Assembly (NCBI GenBank): GCA_016845145.1
Contig: JAERTE010000148.1
Location: 1 to 64,000, forward strand
DNA from: Rhodospirillaceae bacterium
GTDB taxonomy: Bacteria > Pseudomonadota > Alphaproteobacteria > Rhodospirillales > Casp-alpha2
Reading direction: 5' to 3'
Length of the DNA: 64,000 bases
Shown: positions 34,628-45,356 of the stretch, piece after piece
Position numbering within the stretch: position 1 is the first letter of the stretch
Layout: the number at the start of each line of letters is the position of its first letter
Program-made: the position numbers and the translations under genes
The notes under the pieces: generated by a model
The model's input: only the letters and a program-made list of their open reading frames with translations
What the model was told of the DNA's origin: nothing
The model's database searches: none

Positions 34628-35629
34628 ATGGATCGCGAAGAGCATCCGTTCGCGCAATATGTGCGCATTGTCGGTCGTGGCAAAAACGTCGGCCGTTCGC
34701 TCACCATGGACGAGGCCGAGGCGGCCATGGACATGATTCTGGCCGATCAAGTGCGCCCCGAACAATTGGGCGCCTTCCTGATGCTGCTGCGAGTTAAGGA
34801 AGAGACACCGGAAGAGGTGGCGGGTTTCGTCAAGTCGGCGCGCAAGGGGTTCGATATTCCGTCCGATGCGCCGAAGGTCGACCTGGATTGGTCCTCCTAC
34901 GCCGGTAAGCGCCGGCAGTTGCCGTGGTTCTTACTCGCAGCCCTGGCACTGGCGCAGCAAGGGGTGAAAATATTTATGCATGGCGCGGAAGGCCACACGC
35001 CGGGCCGCCTTTATACGCGCGAAACGTTGGAGGCGTTGGGGCTGCCGGTGGCGGGTGATTTTGCTGAGGCCTCGGCCCAAATCAAGGCCGCCAACTTCGC
35101 CTACCTGCCGCTCTCGGTGGTGAGCGCCAAGATGCACGAGATCATCGAGTTGCGCCCGATCTTGGGGCTGCGCTCGCCGGTGCACACCATTTCGCGCATG
35201 CTCAACCCGTTTGGCGCGCCGAATGTGCTGCAGGGTATTTTCCACCCCGGCTACAATGCCATCCACCAAGGCGCGGCCCAATTGCTGGGCTATGAGCACA
35301 TGGCCGTGTTCCGCGGCGAAGGTGGTGAGATTGAACGCCGCCCGTCGAAATCGCTGGATGTCTGGACTGTTGAGAACGGCGTGATGGGTACGCACGAGTG
35401 GCCGGCCCTTTTGCCCGAACCGCAGCAACCGAAAGACGATGAGATGGAGATCGACCGCCTGGTCGAGGTCTGGAAGGGTGACGAGAGCGATGCTTACGCC
35501 GTTGCCGCCGTTACCGGGACCTTGGCGTTGGCGTTGCATCTCATGGGCCGAGCAGCGAACCCCGCCGATGCGCAGGCCAAAGCCGAAGCGCTCTGGGCCG
35601 AGCGCAACCGCGAACAGCTTGCTGCCTAG
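34628..35629 (+). CDS. TrpD2/YbiB-like (anthranilate phosphoribosyltransferase-like) protein
   Basis: A 333-residue protein of the glycosyltransferase family 3 fold. The N-terminal helical domain holds SLTMDEAEAAMDMILADQVR and LGAFLMLLRVKEETPEEVAGF. The equivalent of the PRPP-binding region reads GAEGHTPGRLYTRETLEALG, and LGLRSPVHTISRMLNPFGAP is typical of TrpD2/YbiB, whose proteins bind nucleic acid and are not tryptophan enzymes. It is embedded between dsrP and dsrN with 15- and 3-base gaps, so it is co-expressed with sulfur oxidation. Its job there is unknown. Confidence 0.85.
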   Translation: MDREEHPFAQYVRIVGRGKNVGRSLTMDEAEAAMDMILADQVRPEQLGAFLMLLRVKEETPEEVAGFVKSARKGFDIPSDAPKVDLDWSSYAGKRRQLPWFLLAALALAQQGVKIFMHGAEGHTPGRLYTRETLEALGLPVAGDFAEASAQIKAANFAYLPLSVVSAKMHEIIELRPILGLRSPVHTISRMLNPFGAPNVLQGIFHPGYNAIHQGAAQLLGYEHMAVFRGEGGEIERRPSKSLDVWTVENGVMGTHEWPALLPEPQQPKDDEMEIDRLVEVWKGDESDAYAVAAVTGTLALALHLMGRAANPADAQAKAEALWAERNREQLAA

Positions 35630-35632
35630 AAC

Positions 35633-37027
35633 ATGAACGGCGTCCTGATATCGGCGCTGCACAAATCGTCGGGAAAGACGACGATTTCCCTTGGTGTGGC
35701 GGCGGCGCTAAGTGCTCGCGGCCTCAAGGTGCAGAGCTTCAAAAAGGGCCCGGACTACATTGACCCCATGTGGCTGGCGCTGGCCAGTGGCCAGCGCTGC
35801 CGCAACCTGGATTTCCACACCATGAAACCGGCCGATATCTCGGATTTTTACCGTGACCACGGTGAAGGCGCGGATATGAGCCTCGTTGAGGGCAACAAAG
35901 GCCTGTTTGACGGCGTCGATGTGGCTGGTATGGACAGCAATGCCCAACTAGCCAAGTTGTTGGGAGTGCCGGTGGTGCTGGTCGTCGATACCCGCGGCAT
36001 GACCCGCGGGATTGCGCCTGTGATTCAAGGCTACACGGGCTTCGATACCGACGTATCCATCGCCGGTGTGATCCTTAATCAGGTCGGTGGCCCCCGGCAC
36101 GAAAGCAAACTGCGCGCAGCTTTGGAGCACTATACCGATGTCCCGGTAATCGGCGCCGTTGGCCGACATCCGGAAATGGAAATCGCAGAGCGGCATTTGG
36201 GATTGGTGCCGGCCAACGAGGCCAGTGAGGCGGTGACACTCATTGAGCACGCGCGGGTGGCAATCGAGCAAAGTGTGGATATTGGCGGACTTGGCGTTAT
36301 CGCCTGCATGGCCGATGAACCGGCGAAACTGACCACGCCCCTAGCGGCATTGCCCGCCGCCGATATCCGTATCGCGGTCGCCCGTGACGCGGCATTTGGG
36401 TTTTATTACCCGGACGACCTGGAGGCCATGCGCCGCGCCGGCGCGGAAATTTTGCCGTTTGATGCGTTGCGTGATGCCCACTTACCCGATTGCGACGGTC
36501 TATTCATCGGTGGCGGGTTTCCGGAAACCCAGGCCGCCGGGTTGGCCGCCAATGCCCAACTTCGTGGCGACATCCGCCGTCGGCTTAGCGCAGGGCTGCC
36601 GGCTTATGCGGAGTGCGGTGGATTGATGTATTTGTCCGGGTCGCTCACCTGGCAGGGCGAGCGCCATGAGATGGTTGGAGCCATCCCGGGCGAAGCAGTG
36701 ATGCACAAGACGCCGGTCGGACGTGGCTACGTGCGATTGCAGCCGACCGGTCTTTCGCCTTGGCCGGCTAACGGTGCGTCAGCGCGAAATATCGCAGCCC
36801 ATGAATTCCATTATGCTTCACTTGAGGGCCTGCCAGCCAATTCCGATTTCGCCTTCCGTGTCACACGCGGCTACGGTATCGATGGCTTGCATGATGGTCT
36901 GATCGTCGGCAACACGCTGGCAACGTTTTCGCATCATCGCAATATCGGCGGGAACGATTGGGTGCGCCGGTTTCTGGCGTTCGTGCGCCAGATCAAAACC
37001 GGTAACGATGGTATCGAAACGGCGTAG
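35633..37027 (+). CDS. dsrN: DsrN, siroheme amidase (CbiA-like)
   Basis: A 464-residue glutamine-dependent amidotransferase of the cobyrinate a,c-diamide synthase family. The P-loop region is LISALHKSSGKTTISLG at the N-terminus. The C-terminal class-I amidotransferase domain has its nucleophile in YAECGGLMYLSG and a His in AHEFHYASLE. In dsr clusters DsrN is taken to amidate siroheme to sirohaem amide for DsrAB. Four bases separate it from the previous stop. An ordinary cobalamin role is less likely, as no cob genes are nearby. Confidence 0.92.
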   Translation: MNGVLISALHKSSGKTTISLGVAAALSARGLKVQSFKKGPDYIDPMWLALASGQRCRNLDFHTMKPADISDFYRDHGEGADMSLVEGNKGLFDGVDVAGMDSNAQLAKLLGVPVVLVVDTRGMTRGIAPVIQGYTGFDTDVSIAGVILNQVGGPRHESKLRAALEHYTDVPVIGAVGRHPEMEIAERHLGLVPANEASEAVTLIEHARVAIEQSVDIGGLGVIACMADEPAKLTTPLAALPAADIRIAVARDAAFGFYYPDDLEAMRRAGAEILPFDALRDAHLPDCDGLFIGGGFPETQAAGLAANAQLRGDIRRRLSAGLPAYAECGGLMYLSGSLTWQGERHEMVGAIPGEAVMHKTPVGRGYVRLQPTGLSPWPANGASARNIAAHEFHYASLEGLPANSDFAFRVTRGYGIDGLHDGLIVGNTLATFSHHRNIGGNDWVRRFLAFVRQIKTGNDGIETA

Positions 37028-37034
37028 TGTGTCT

Positions 37035-38018
37035 ATGGAGTACACCACACTCGGGCGCACGGGCCTCAATGTCAGTGTCGCGGGATTGGGCTGCGGCGGT
37101 GGCAGCGGTTTGGGATCCAAGCAGGGAAAAAGCGAGGCGCATAGTGTTGCAATCGTGCATCAGGCGGTTGACCTGGGGGTGAACCTTCTCGATACGGCGA
37201 AGGCTTACGGTACGGAGGCCATTGTCGGTAAAGCCATGCAATCGCTTCGGCGCGACCAGCTCGTTGTTTCCACAAAGTCTAGTCCCCTCAAGGACGGGAA
37301 GCGCCTAAGCGCAGCGGAGATCGTTGCCAATCTCGACCAATCGCTGCGCGACCTTAAGACGGATTATGTCGATATTTTCAATCTACATTCCTTACAGTTG
37401 AAAGATTACGACTACGCCATGAACGAGTTGGTTCCGGCGTTGTTGAAGGAACAGGAGAAGGGGAAGTTTCGCTTTCTCGGCGCGACCGAGCAGGGGCCGC
37501 GCGACCTGAACCACGACATGTTTTTACGCGCTTTCGATGACGATCCGTTTGATGTGATCATGGTGGCCTACAACATGATGAACCAGAATGCCGAAGACAC
37601 CGTCTTTCCGGAAACGCGCGAACGGCGCATCGGCACGTTGATCATGTTTGCGGTGCGCGCGGTGTTCAGCGTGCCGGGGCGGCTTCAGCAAGACGTTGCA
37701 AAACGGATAGAGAACGGCCAATTACCGGGGTGGCTGGCCGATAAAGAGAATCCGCTTGGGTTTCTCATCCATGACGGCGGTGCTGAAAGTGTTATAGACG
37801 CGGCCTATCGCTATGTGCGTCACCAGCCGGGGGCGGATGTCATTTTATTCGGAACCGGTAACCCCGACCATCTTGACACCAACTTAGCGTCTATCCTGAA
37901 GCCGCCATTGCCAGAGGCCGACACGGCCCGCATGCGCGAATTATTTGCGCATCTGACCGGTTTCGGTCTCGATTTTCCGGCTTGGCGCAAAGCGGATAAA
38001 CCGACCCAATCCAATTAG
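37035..38018 (+). CDS. Aldo/keto reductase family protein
   Basis: A 327-residue NADPH-type (beta/alpha)8 oxidoreductase. Family features are LGRTGLNVSVAGLGCGGGSG, the Asp/Tyr pair in NLLDTAKAYGTE and the lysine in VVSTKSSPLK. The usual His in the strand-4 region appears in FNLHSLQ. The ATG at 37035 gives a canonical start; the track's 37008 overlaps dsrN. It follows dsrN with no room for a promoter, so it probably belongs to the dsr transcript. Its substrate is unknown. It overlaps the convergent racemase gene by 4 bases. Confidence 0.85.
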   Translation: MEYTTLGRTGLNVSVAGLGCGGGSGLGSKQGKSEAHSVAIVHQAVDLGVNLLDTAKAYGTEAIVGKAMQSLRRDQLVVSTKSSPLKDGKRLSAAEIVANLDQSLRDLKTDYVDIFNLHSLQLKDYDYAMNELVPALLKEQEKGKFRFLGATEQGPRDLNHDMFLRAFDDDPFDVIMVAYNMMNQNAEDTVFPETRERRIGTLIMFAVRAVFSVPGRLQQDVAKRIENGQLPGWLADKENPLGFLIHDGGAESVIDAAYRYVRHQPGADVILFGTGNPDHLDTNLASILKPPLPEADTARMRELFAHLTGFGLDFPAWRKADKPTQSN

Positions 38019-38740
38019 CCGGTTTTAGCTGTTTTTGTGGTCTCCAGATGCCAATCGACGGCAGCTCTGGCGAGAGCATCGGTGGCATCCAGATAGCCGA
38101 TGCCCGGCGCCGGTGACATATCCTTCGTCAGCACGATGGGTATTTCAGTGCACCCTAAAACAATCGCCAGGCAGTCTTGCTGGGCCAAAGTTATAGCGGC
38201 GGTTTCAAGCAACGTGCGGCCTTTCCGCAAATCGCCGGCCTTTACGGCGGCTATTCCGGCCGTGACATTCTCCGACTGGAGGGCATCGTCTGGGGCGCGG
38301 CAATTGAACCCGAGTTTCTCAAACCGATTCTGGTAGACTCCGGCATCGACGGTGCCCTTGGTGGCAAGCAGGCCGACGGTGCCGTTGATAATGCCCGCCG
38401 ATTTCAGTTGGGCGGCGGCGGCATCGACGATATGCAATACCGGAACATCGATGTGGTTGGCCAAATCATCATACCAGTAGTGTGCCGTGTTGCATGGGAT
38501 GGCGATGGCTTCGGCTCCCGCGGACCGTAAAATCGCCGCACCCTCGCGCAGCCATGTCAGGGGTTCGTCTGATCCGGCCAGAATGGCCTCTGCCCGGTCC
38601 GGCACCTGGGGCACGGCATGGACCAAAAGCGGGATGTGATCCTGGTCGCGGTTTGCGGGTGTGGCTTGGATGACTTTCTGCATGAAGTCCACTGTAGCCA
38701 GTGGCCCCATGCCGCCAAGAATGCCCAATGTACCTTTCAT
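38015..38740 (-). CDS. Aspartate/glutamate racemase family protein
   Basis: A 241-residue cofactor-independent racemase. Both catalytic cysteines are visible: PCNTAHYWYDDL and LGCTEIP. The start LGILGGMGPLATVDFMQKVI is the aspartate-racemase signature. It is more like aspartate racemase (RacD/YgeA type) than the glutamate racemase of wall synthesis. It lies 8 bases after the TauD-family dioxygenase gene on the same strand, so the two may share a transcript. Confidence 0.85.
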   Translation of the reverse strand: MKGTLGILGGMGPLATVDFMQKVIQATPANRDQDHIPLLVHAVPQVPDRAEAILAGSDEPLTWLREGAAILRSAGAEAIAIPCNTAHYWYDDLANHIDVPVLHIVDAAAAQLKSAGIINGTVGLLATKGTVDAGVYQNRFEKLGFNCRAPDDALQSENVTAGIAAVKAGDLRKGRTLLETAAITLAQQDCLAIVLGCTEIPIVLTKDMSPAPGIGYLDATDALARAAVDWHLETTKTAKTG

Positions 38741-38748
38741 GACGTCAC

Positions 38749-39609
38749 CTAGGCTGGGCGCTCACCGGCGACGGTGACGCGGTTCATGTGACGGCGGTGG
38801 CCATCGTAGTCGCCAATGGCGAAATGCATGGTGCAACGATTGTCCCAAATGGCCACTGAGTGGGTTGTCCAGTCGAAGCGGCAGGTGAACTCGGGTCGGG
38901 TGGCATGCGCGTGCAAGAAACCAAGCAAGGGTGCGCTTTCCTCTTCGGTCATGTCTTCGAAGCAAACAGTGTACACGGGATTGATATAAAGAGACTTTCT
39001 CCCCGTTACCGGATGCGTGCGAACCACCGGATGGGCGATGCGCGCGTCGCCGCTTTCGGACGGTTTGATGTCCATGGCGACGCCTTGGTTGTCGTCATCG
39101 TTGAAGTACCCGCCGGAACCATAGTTGCGTTCGGCGCTGTGCATGGCGTTGACGCCGTTCAATAGAGTTTTCATGCCATCCGACAAGGCCTCATAGGCGG
39201 CCTCCATATCGGTCCACAAAGTATCCCCGCCATAGGGCGGGGATTCGAGAGAATAGAGCACGGAGCCCATGGGCGGGCATTCGTCGAAACTGGCGTCGGA
39301 ATGCCACACACCACCAAAATTGTATTTCCCGGCATCGGCTTCCTCACGAACGATATCGATGATATCCGGGTAGTCGTCGCGCGCCTTGACGAACGGCACG
39401 CGGTAAACGTCACCAAACGTGCCGGCGATACGCAAATGGTCTGCGGGCGTGAGGTCCTGGTCACGGAAGAAGATCACTTTGTGATCCCAAAGCGCTTTTT
39501 GAATGTCGTCGGCGGTGGCGTTGCTCAGTGGCTTGGAGAGGTCCGCACCGGTGATTTCCGCGCCCAGTGAACCGGCAATGGGTTGAGATTGGATCGTCTG
39601 GTAAGTCAT
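38749..39609 (-). CDS. TauD/TfdA-family dioxygenase (taurine dioxygenase-like)
   Basis: A 286-residue Fe(II)/2-oxoglutarate oxygenase. The HxD motif is in GGVWHSDASF, with VLYSLESPPYGGDTLWTDME after it, as in TauD. The distal His and the Arg appear in WDNRCTMHFAIGDYDGHRRHMNRV. It is closer to classical TauD/TfdA in layout than the protein at 20.9 kb. Taurine or another sulfonate is a plausible substrate, releasing sulfite, but a non-sulfur substrate cannot be excluded. It ends 8 bases before the racemase gene. Confidence 0.88.
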   Translation of the reverse strand: MTYQTIQSQPIAGSLGAEITGADLSKPLSNATADDIQKALWDHKVIFFRDQDLTPADHLRIAGTFGDVYRVPFVKARDDYPDIIDIVREEADAGKYNFGGVWHSDASFDECPPMGSVLYSLESPPYGGDTLWTDMEAAYEALSDGMKTLLNGVNAMHSAERNYGSGGYFNDDDNQGVAMDIKPSESGDARIAHPVVRTHPVTGRKSLYINPVYTVCFEDMTEEESAPLLGFLHAHATRPEFTCRFDWTTHSVAIWDNRCTMHFAIGDYDGHRRHMNRVTVAGERPA

Positions 39610-39678
39610 ATGATTGTTCTCTGCATTACTCGTATTGAGAAGGTATCTCTATAGCTTTAGGGCGGCAATTCCCACGGG

Positions 39679-40734
39679 TCATTGGTGATGCGCGGTCATC
39701 GCCAGTTCTCGGTTGGCCTCGAACCATTCGATACTTGCCTCCAGCCCCTGGCGCAATGGTACTTGGGTTTGAAACCCCAGTATTTTCTCAAGCTTGGTCG
39801 TGTCGCAGTTCCGCCGCGGCTGATCCGTCAGATCAGTCGGTTCAAAAGTCGGCTGGATATCAATCCCCCGGCGGGCTCCGACAATTTCGGCAATCATCTG
39901 AGCAATCTCGCCAATTGTGATCTCGTTGTATTCGCCGATGTTCAATGGATCCGCTTCGGCGTAGCATGCGGTAACTTCCAGTAGTCCGCGCGCAAGGTCG
40001 TCGACATAAAGAAAAGATCGGCTTTGTTGACCCTCGCCCCAGACAGGCAAGGTGCCGTCTTGGCTTTCGAAGGCTTTTAAGATCAAAGCCGGCAGGACGT
40101 GAGAGCTTACAGGGTTGAAATTGTCGCGCGGGCCGTAGGCGTTGTAGGGGCGTGCGATGGCCACCTCAAGTCCGTGCTCTTCAGCGTAGCACTGGGCGGC
40201 GAATTCTTCCATGCGCTTGGCCCAACCGTACCCGGCATTAGTTGGTTCAGGCCAGCCTGTGGTTCCTTCGGTTTCGGGCGTAGGGATGATGCAGTGGCGA
40301 GGGTAGATGCATGCGGAACTCACCACCAAAAGCCGCTCTGTACCGGTCCGTTCGGCAGCATCAATCACATTGAGAAAAGTGCGCTTGTTTGCTTGGAAAA
40401 CAGTGGCTGCATGGGCCGCATTGTATTGGATGCCACCTACGCTGGCAGCTAGGTTGAGCACTGCTGATGCGCCATTGAGGGCGTTTGCGGCTTGCTGCCG
40501 ATCCGCTAAGTCGAGACTGCGAATGTCGATCTCACCGTGTAGGTGCGCCAACAACGGCGGCGCCTCTTGGCGGGTTGGAACGATCGGTTCGGCCCCGAGT
40601 GCAAGCAATTGCTCGACCACGTGCGATCCGATAAAGCCGCCGCCGCCGGTAACGCAGACCTTGCGGCCTTTAAAATAAGCACGGGTATCTGCGTGGAATT
40701 GGTCGGCGCCGACAGGACTGCGGTAATGGCTCAT
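39679..40734 (-). CDS. NAD-dependent sugar epimerase/GDP-fucose-synthase-like
   Basis: A 351-residue extended short-chain dehydrogenase. The NAD site is VTGGGGFIGSHVVEQL, the catalytic Ser is in VSSACIYP, and the YxxxK motif is in YGWAKRMEEF. LNLAASVGGIQYN resembles GDP-L-fucose synthases and GDP-mannose 3,5-epimerases. It acts on nucleotide sugars in the cytoplasm for surface polysaccharide. It starts 7 bases downstream of the CheY-like gene on the same strand. Confidence 0.88.
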   Translation of the reverse strand: MSHYRSPVGADQFHADTRAYFKGRKVCVTGGGGFIGSHVVEQLLALGAEPIVPTRQEAPPLLAHLHGEIDIRSLDLADRQQAANALNGASAVLNLAASVGGIQYNAAHAATVFQANKRTFLNVIDAAERTGTERLLVVSSACIYPRHCIIPTPETEGTTGWPEPTNAGYGWAKRMEEFAAQCYAEEHGLEVAIARPYNAYGPRDNFNPVSSHVLPALILKAFESQDGTLPVWGEGQQSRSFLYVDDLARGLLEVTACYAEADPLNIGEYNEITIGEIAQMIAEIVGARRGIDIQPTFEPTDLTDQPRRNCDTTKLEKILGFQTQVPLRQGLEASIEWFEANRELAMTAHHQ

Positions 40735-40741
40735 GTTCCAG

Positions 40742-41179
40742 TCAGCGGTTCATGCGACCTGGGTCGATCGGCCCGGTTTCAAGGGCGGTGGCGATGCGGC
40801 TTTCCAACGCTTGGCGTGATATCGGTTTCACGAGATAGCCGTGAATACCCGCATCGACCGCGCTACGCACACTTTCCGGCTCGGCGTGGCCGGTGACGAT
40901 CAGGACTGGTAGATTCTTGAATTGTTCATCTTTAGCGGCGCGCAGCTTGCGGACGAACTCGAACCCATCGATGCCGGGCATCTCCAGGTCGCAAATAATC
41001 AGGGTGGGCCTCTCTGTGGCGGTTGCCAATTGATTGAGGCCTTCGGCACCGTTGTTGGCTTCCTCGATGTTGAAGATGCCGATCTCATTGAGCACACGGA
41101 TGATCAATTTGCGCATAAACGGCTCATCATCAATGATCATGATGACGAGGCCGTCGATTTGTTGCTGCGTCAATGCCAT
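40742..41179 (-). CDS. Single-domain response regulator (CheY-like)
   Basis: A 145-residue receiver with the acidic pair in IMIIDDEPFMRKLI, the phosphoacceptor Asp in LIICDLEMPGIDGF, the Thr in VLIVTGHAE and the Lys in GYLVKPISRQAL. No output domain is attached. It lies 16 bases downstream of the hybrid kinase gene on the same strand, which makes it the likely phospho-acceptor of that kinase's HPt domain. Confidence 0.92.
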   Translation of the reverse strand: MALTQQQIDGLVIMIIDDEPFMRKLIIRVLNEIGIFNIEEANNGAEGLNQLATATERPTLIICDLEMPGIDGFEFVRKLRAAKDEQFKNLPVLIVTGHAEPESVRSAVDAGIHGYLVKPISRQALESRIATALETGPIDPGRMNR

Positions 41180-41195
41180 GGTGGCTGATGTCCCT

Positions 41196-43451
<2,256 letters not shown>

Positions 43452-43545
43452 AGGGGCAATTGAAGAATTGCCTCACTATCTTCAATCAACGTTGGCCTAA
43501 ACCAAGCGCCCGGTTTATCTTTTTTCTTCTGCTAGCGGAGGGAAC

Positions 43546-45342
43546 ATGGACGACACAGCTGGAAAACCGATCAGTGCCACCGATCCTGATGAAATGTCCA
43601 AGGCGATGACGGCCTATGCCGAGCGTTCGCAACGCATCATCAATGCTTTTTACGAGCGCCAAGCCAAGGATGGTGGGTTTCAAATTCCCGACCCGGCGGT
43701 CATCGGCAAAGCTTTTCTGGATGTGGGCGCCAAGATGATGGCTGATCCGGCGAAGCTCATGGAAGCGCAAGCGCAATTGTTCCAGAGTTATGCCAAGCTG
43801 TGGGAAACAGCGGCCAAGCGCATGTCTGGCGAAGAGGTCGAGCCCGTGGTGAGCCCGGCCAAGGACGACAGGCGCTTCAAAGACAAGGCCTGGGAGGAAG
43901 AGGCGCTCTACGACACCATGAAGCAGTCGTATCTGCTGAGCGCCAATTGGATCCAGCAGGTGGTCGGGAGCGTAGAAGGCCTGGATGATAAAACCCGGGA
44001 AAAAGCGGAGTTCTATACGCGGCAGGTCGTCAACGCCATGGCGCCAACCAACTTTGCCGCCACCAATCCCAAGGTTTTGCAGCACACCATCGACAGCAAG
44101 GGCGAAAACCTGGTGAAAGGCCTCGACCATTTGTTGCGGGACCTGGAGGCCGGCGAGGGCCAGTTGCGCATTTCCATGACAGATGCCGATGCGTTTACGT
44201 TGGGTGAAAATGTCGCCACCTCTCCGGGCAAGGTGGTATTTCAGAACGATCTGATGCAATTGCTGCAATACACGCCGAGCACGGAGAAGGTCGCCAAGAC
44301 ACCACTGCTCATCGTTCCGCCGTGGATCAACAAATTCTATATCCTGGACCTGCAGCCCAAGAACTCTTTCATCAAATGGGCCGTTGATCAGGGACATACG
44401 GTGTTCGTGATCTCGTGGGTCAATCCCGACGAGACGCTCTCCGATAAACGCTTCGACGACTACATGCTGGAGGGGCCGCTGGCCGCGATTGATGCTGTCA
44501 CCGAGATGACCGGCGAGAAAAAGATCAACGTCATCGGGTACTGCATTGGCGGCACTTTGACCGCCTGCACACTGGCCTATATGTCGGCCAAAGGCGATGA
44601 TCGGGTCAAGTCGGCGACGTTCTTTACCTCAATGGTCGATTTCAAAGACCCCGGTGAGCTCGGTGTCTTCATCGACGACGAACAACTGGAAAACCTGGAC
44701 GAATATATGTCCAAGACCGGTTATCTCGACGGCAAGCATATGTCGCAGGTGTTCAATCTGATGCGCGACAACGATCTGATCTGGTCCTTCGTGGTTAATA
44801 ATTATCTGATGGGGCGCGAACCTTTCGCTTTTGATTTGTTGTACTGGAACGCCGACAACACCCGCATGCCGGCAATGATGCATTCGCTCTATCTGCGCCA
44901 GATGTATTTGGAGAATAAATTGATTGAGCCCGGCGGGATAACGTTGGACGGCGTGGCGCTTGATCTTCGGAACATCTCGGTGCCGACCTATATCGTATCG
45001 ACCAAGGAAGACCATATTGCACCCTGGAAATCCACTTATGCCGCAACCCAGCTTTACAAGGGCAATGTCCGGTTCGTTCTATCGGCATCGGGACATATCG
45101 CCGGTATCGTCAACCCGCCGGCTGCGAACAAGTATTGCTACTGGACCAACACCAAGACGCCTGCCGAACCGGACGCTTGGTTTGCCGCCGCGCGTCAGCA
45201 TGACGGATCTTGGTGGAACGATTGGCAAAAATGGGTAAAGAAACATGCAGGAACGCAGGTCGACGCCCGTGACCCCGGGTGCGGTAAGGTAAAACCCCTG
45301 GAGGATACCCCCGGTTCTTACGTCAAGGTGCGGCTCAGCTGA
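43546..45342 (+). CDS. phaC: Class I poly(3-hydroxyalkanoate) synthase
   Basis: A 598-residue polymerase that builds PHB from 3-hydroxyacyl-CoA on granules. The lipase-like box GYCIGGT holds the nucleophilic Cys (~333). The catalytic Asp is in STKEDHIAPW and the His in ASGHIAGIVNPP. PWINKFYILDLQPKNSF and GHTVFVISWVNPD are PhaC signatures. Length fits class I. An aggagggaac-like site precedes the ATG. No phaA, phaB or phasin is in the window. The next gene follows after 14 bases on the same strand. Confidence 0.95.
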   Translation: MDDTAGKPISATDPDEMSKAMTAYAERSQRIINAFYERQAKDGGFQIPDPAVIGKAFLDVGAKMMADPAKLMEAQAQLFQSYAKLWETAAKRMSGEEVEPVVSPAKDDRRFKDKAWEEEALYDTMKQSYLLSANWIQQVVGSVEGLDDKTREKAEFYTRQVVNAMAPTNFAATNPKVLQHTIDSKGENLVKGLDHLLRDLEAGEGQLRISMTDADAFTLGENVATSPGKVVFQNDLMQLLQYTPSTEKVAKTPLLIVPPWINKFYILDLQPKNSFIKWAVDQGHTVFVISWVNPDETLSDKRFDDYMLEGPLAAIDAVTEMTGEKKINVIGYCIGGTLTACTLAYMSAKGDDRVKSATFFTSMVDFKDPGELGVFIDDEQLENLDEYMSKTGYLDGKHMSQVFNLMRDNDLIWSFVVNNYLMGREPFAFDLLYWNADNTRMPAMMHSLYLRQMYLENKLIEPGGITLDGVALDLRNISVPTYIVSTKEDHIAPWKSTYAATQLYKGNVRFVLSASGHIAGIVNPPAANKYCYWTNTKTPAEPDAWFAAARQHDGSWWNDWQKWVKKHAGTQVDARDPGCGKVKPLEDTPGSYVKVRLS

Positions 45343-45356
45343 GCGGCAAAAAGGCC

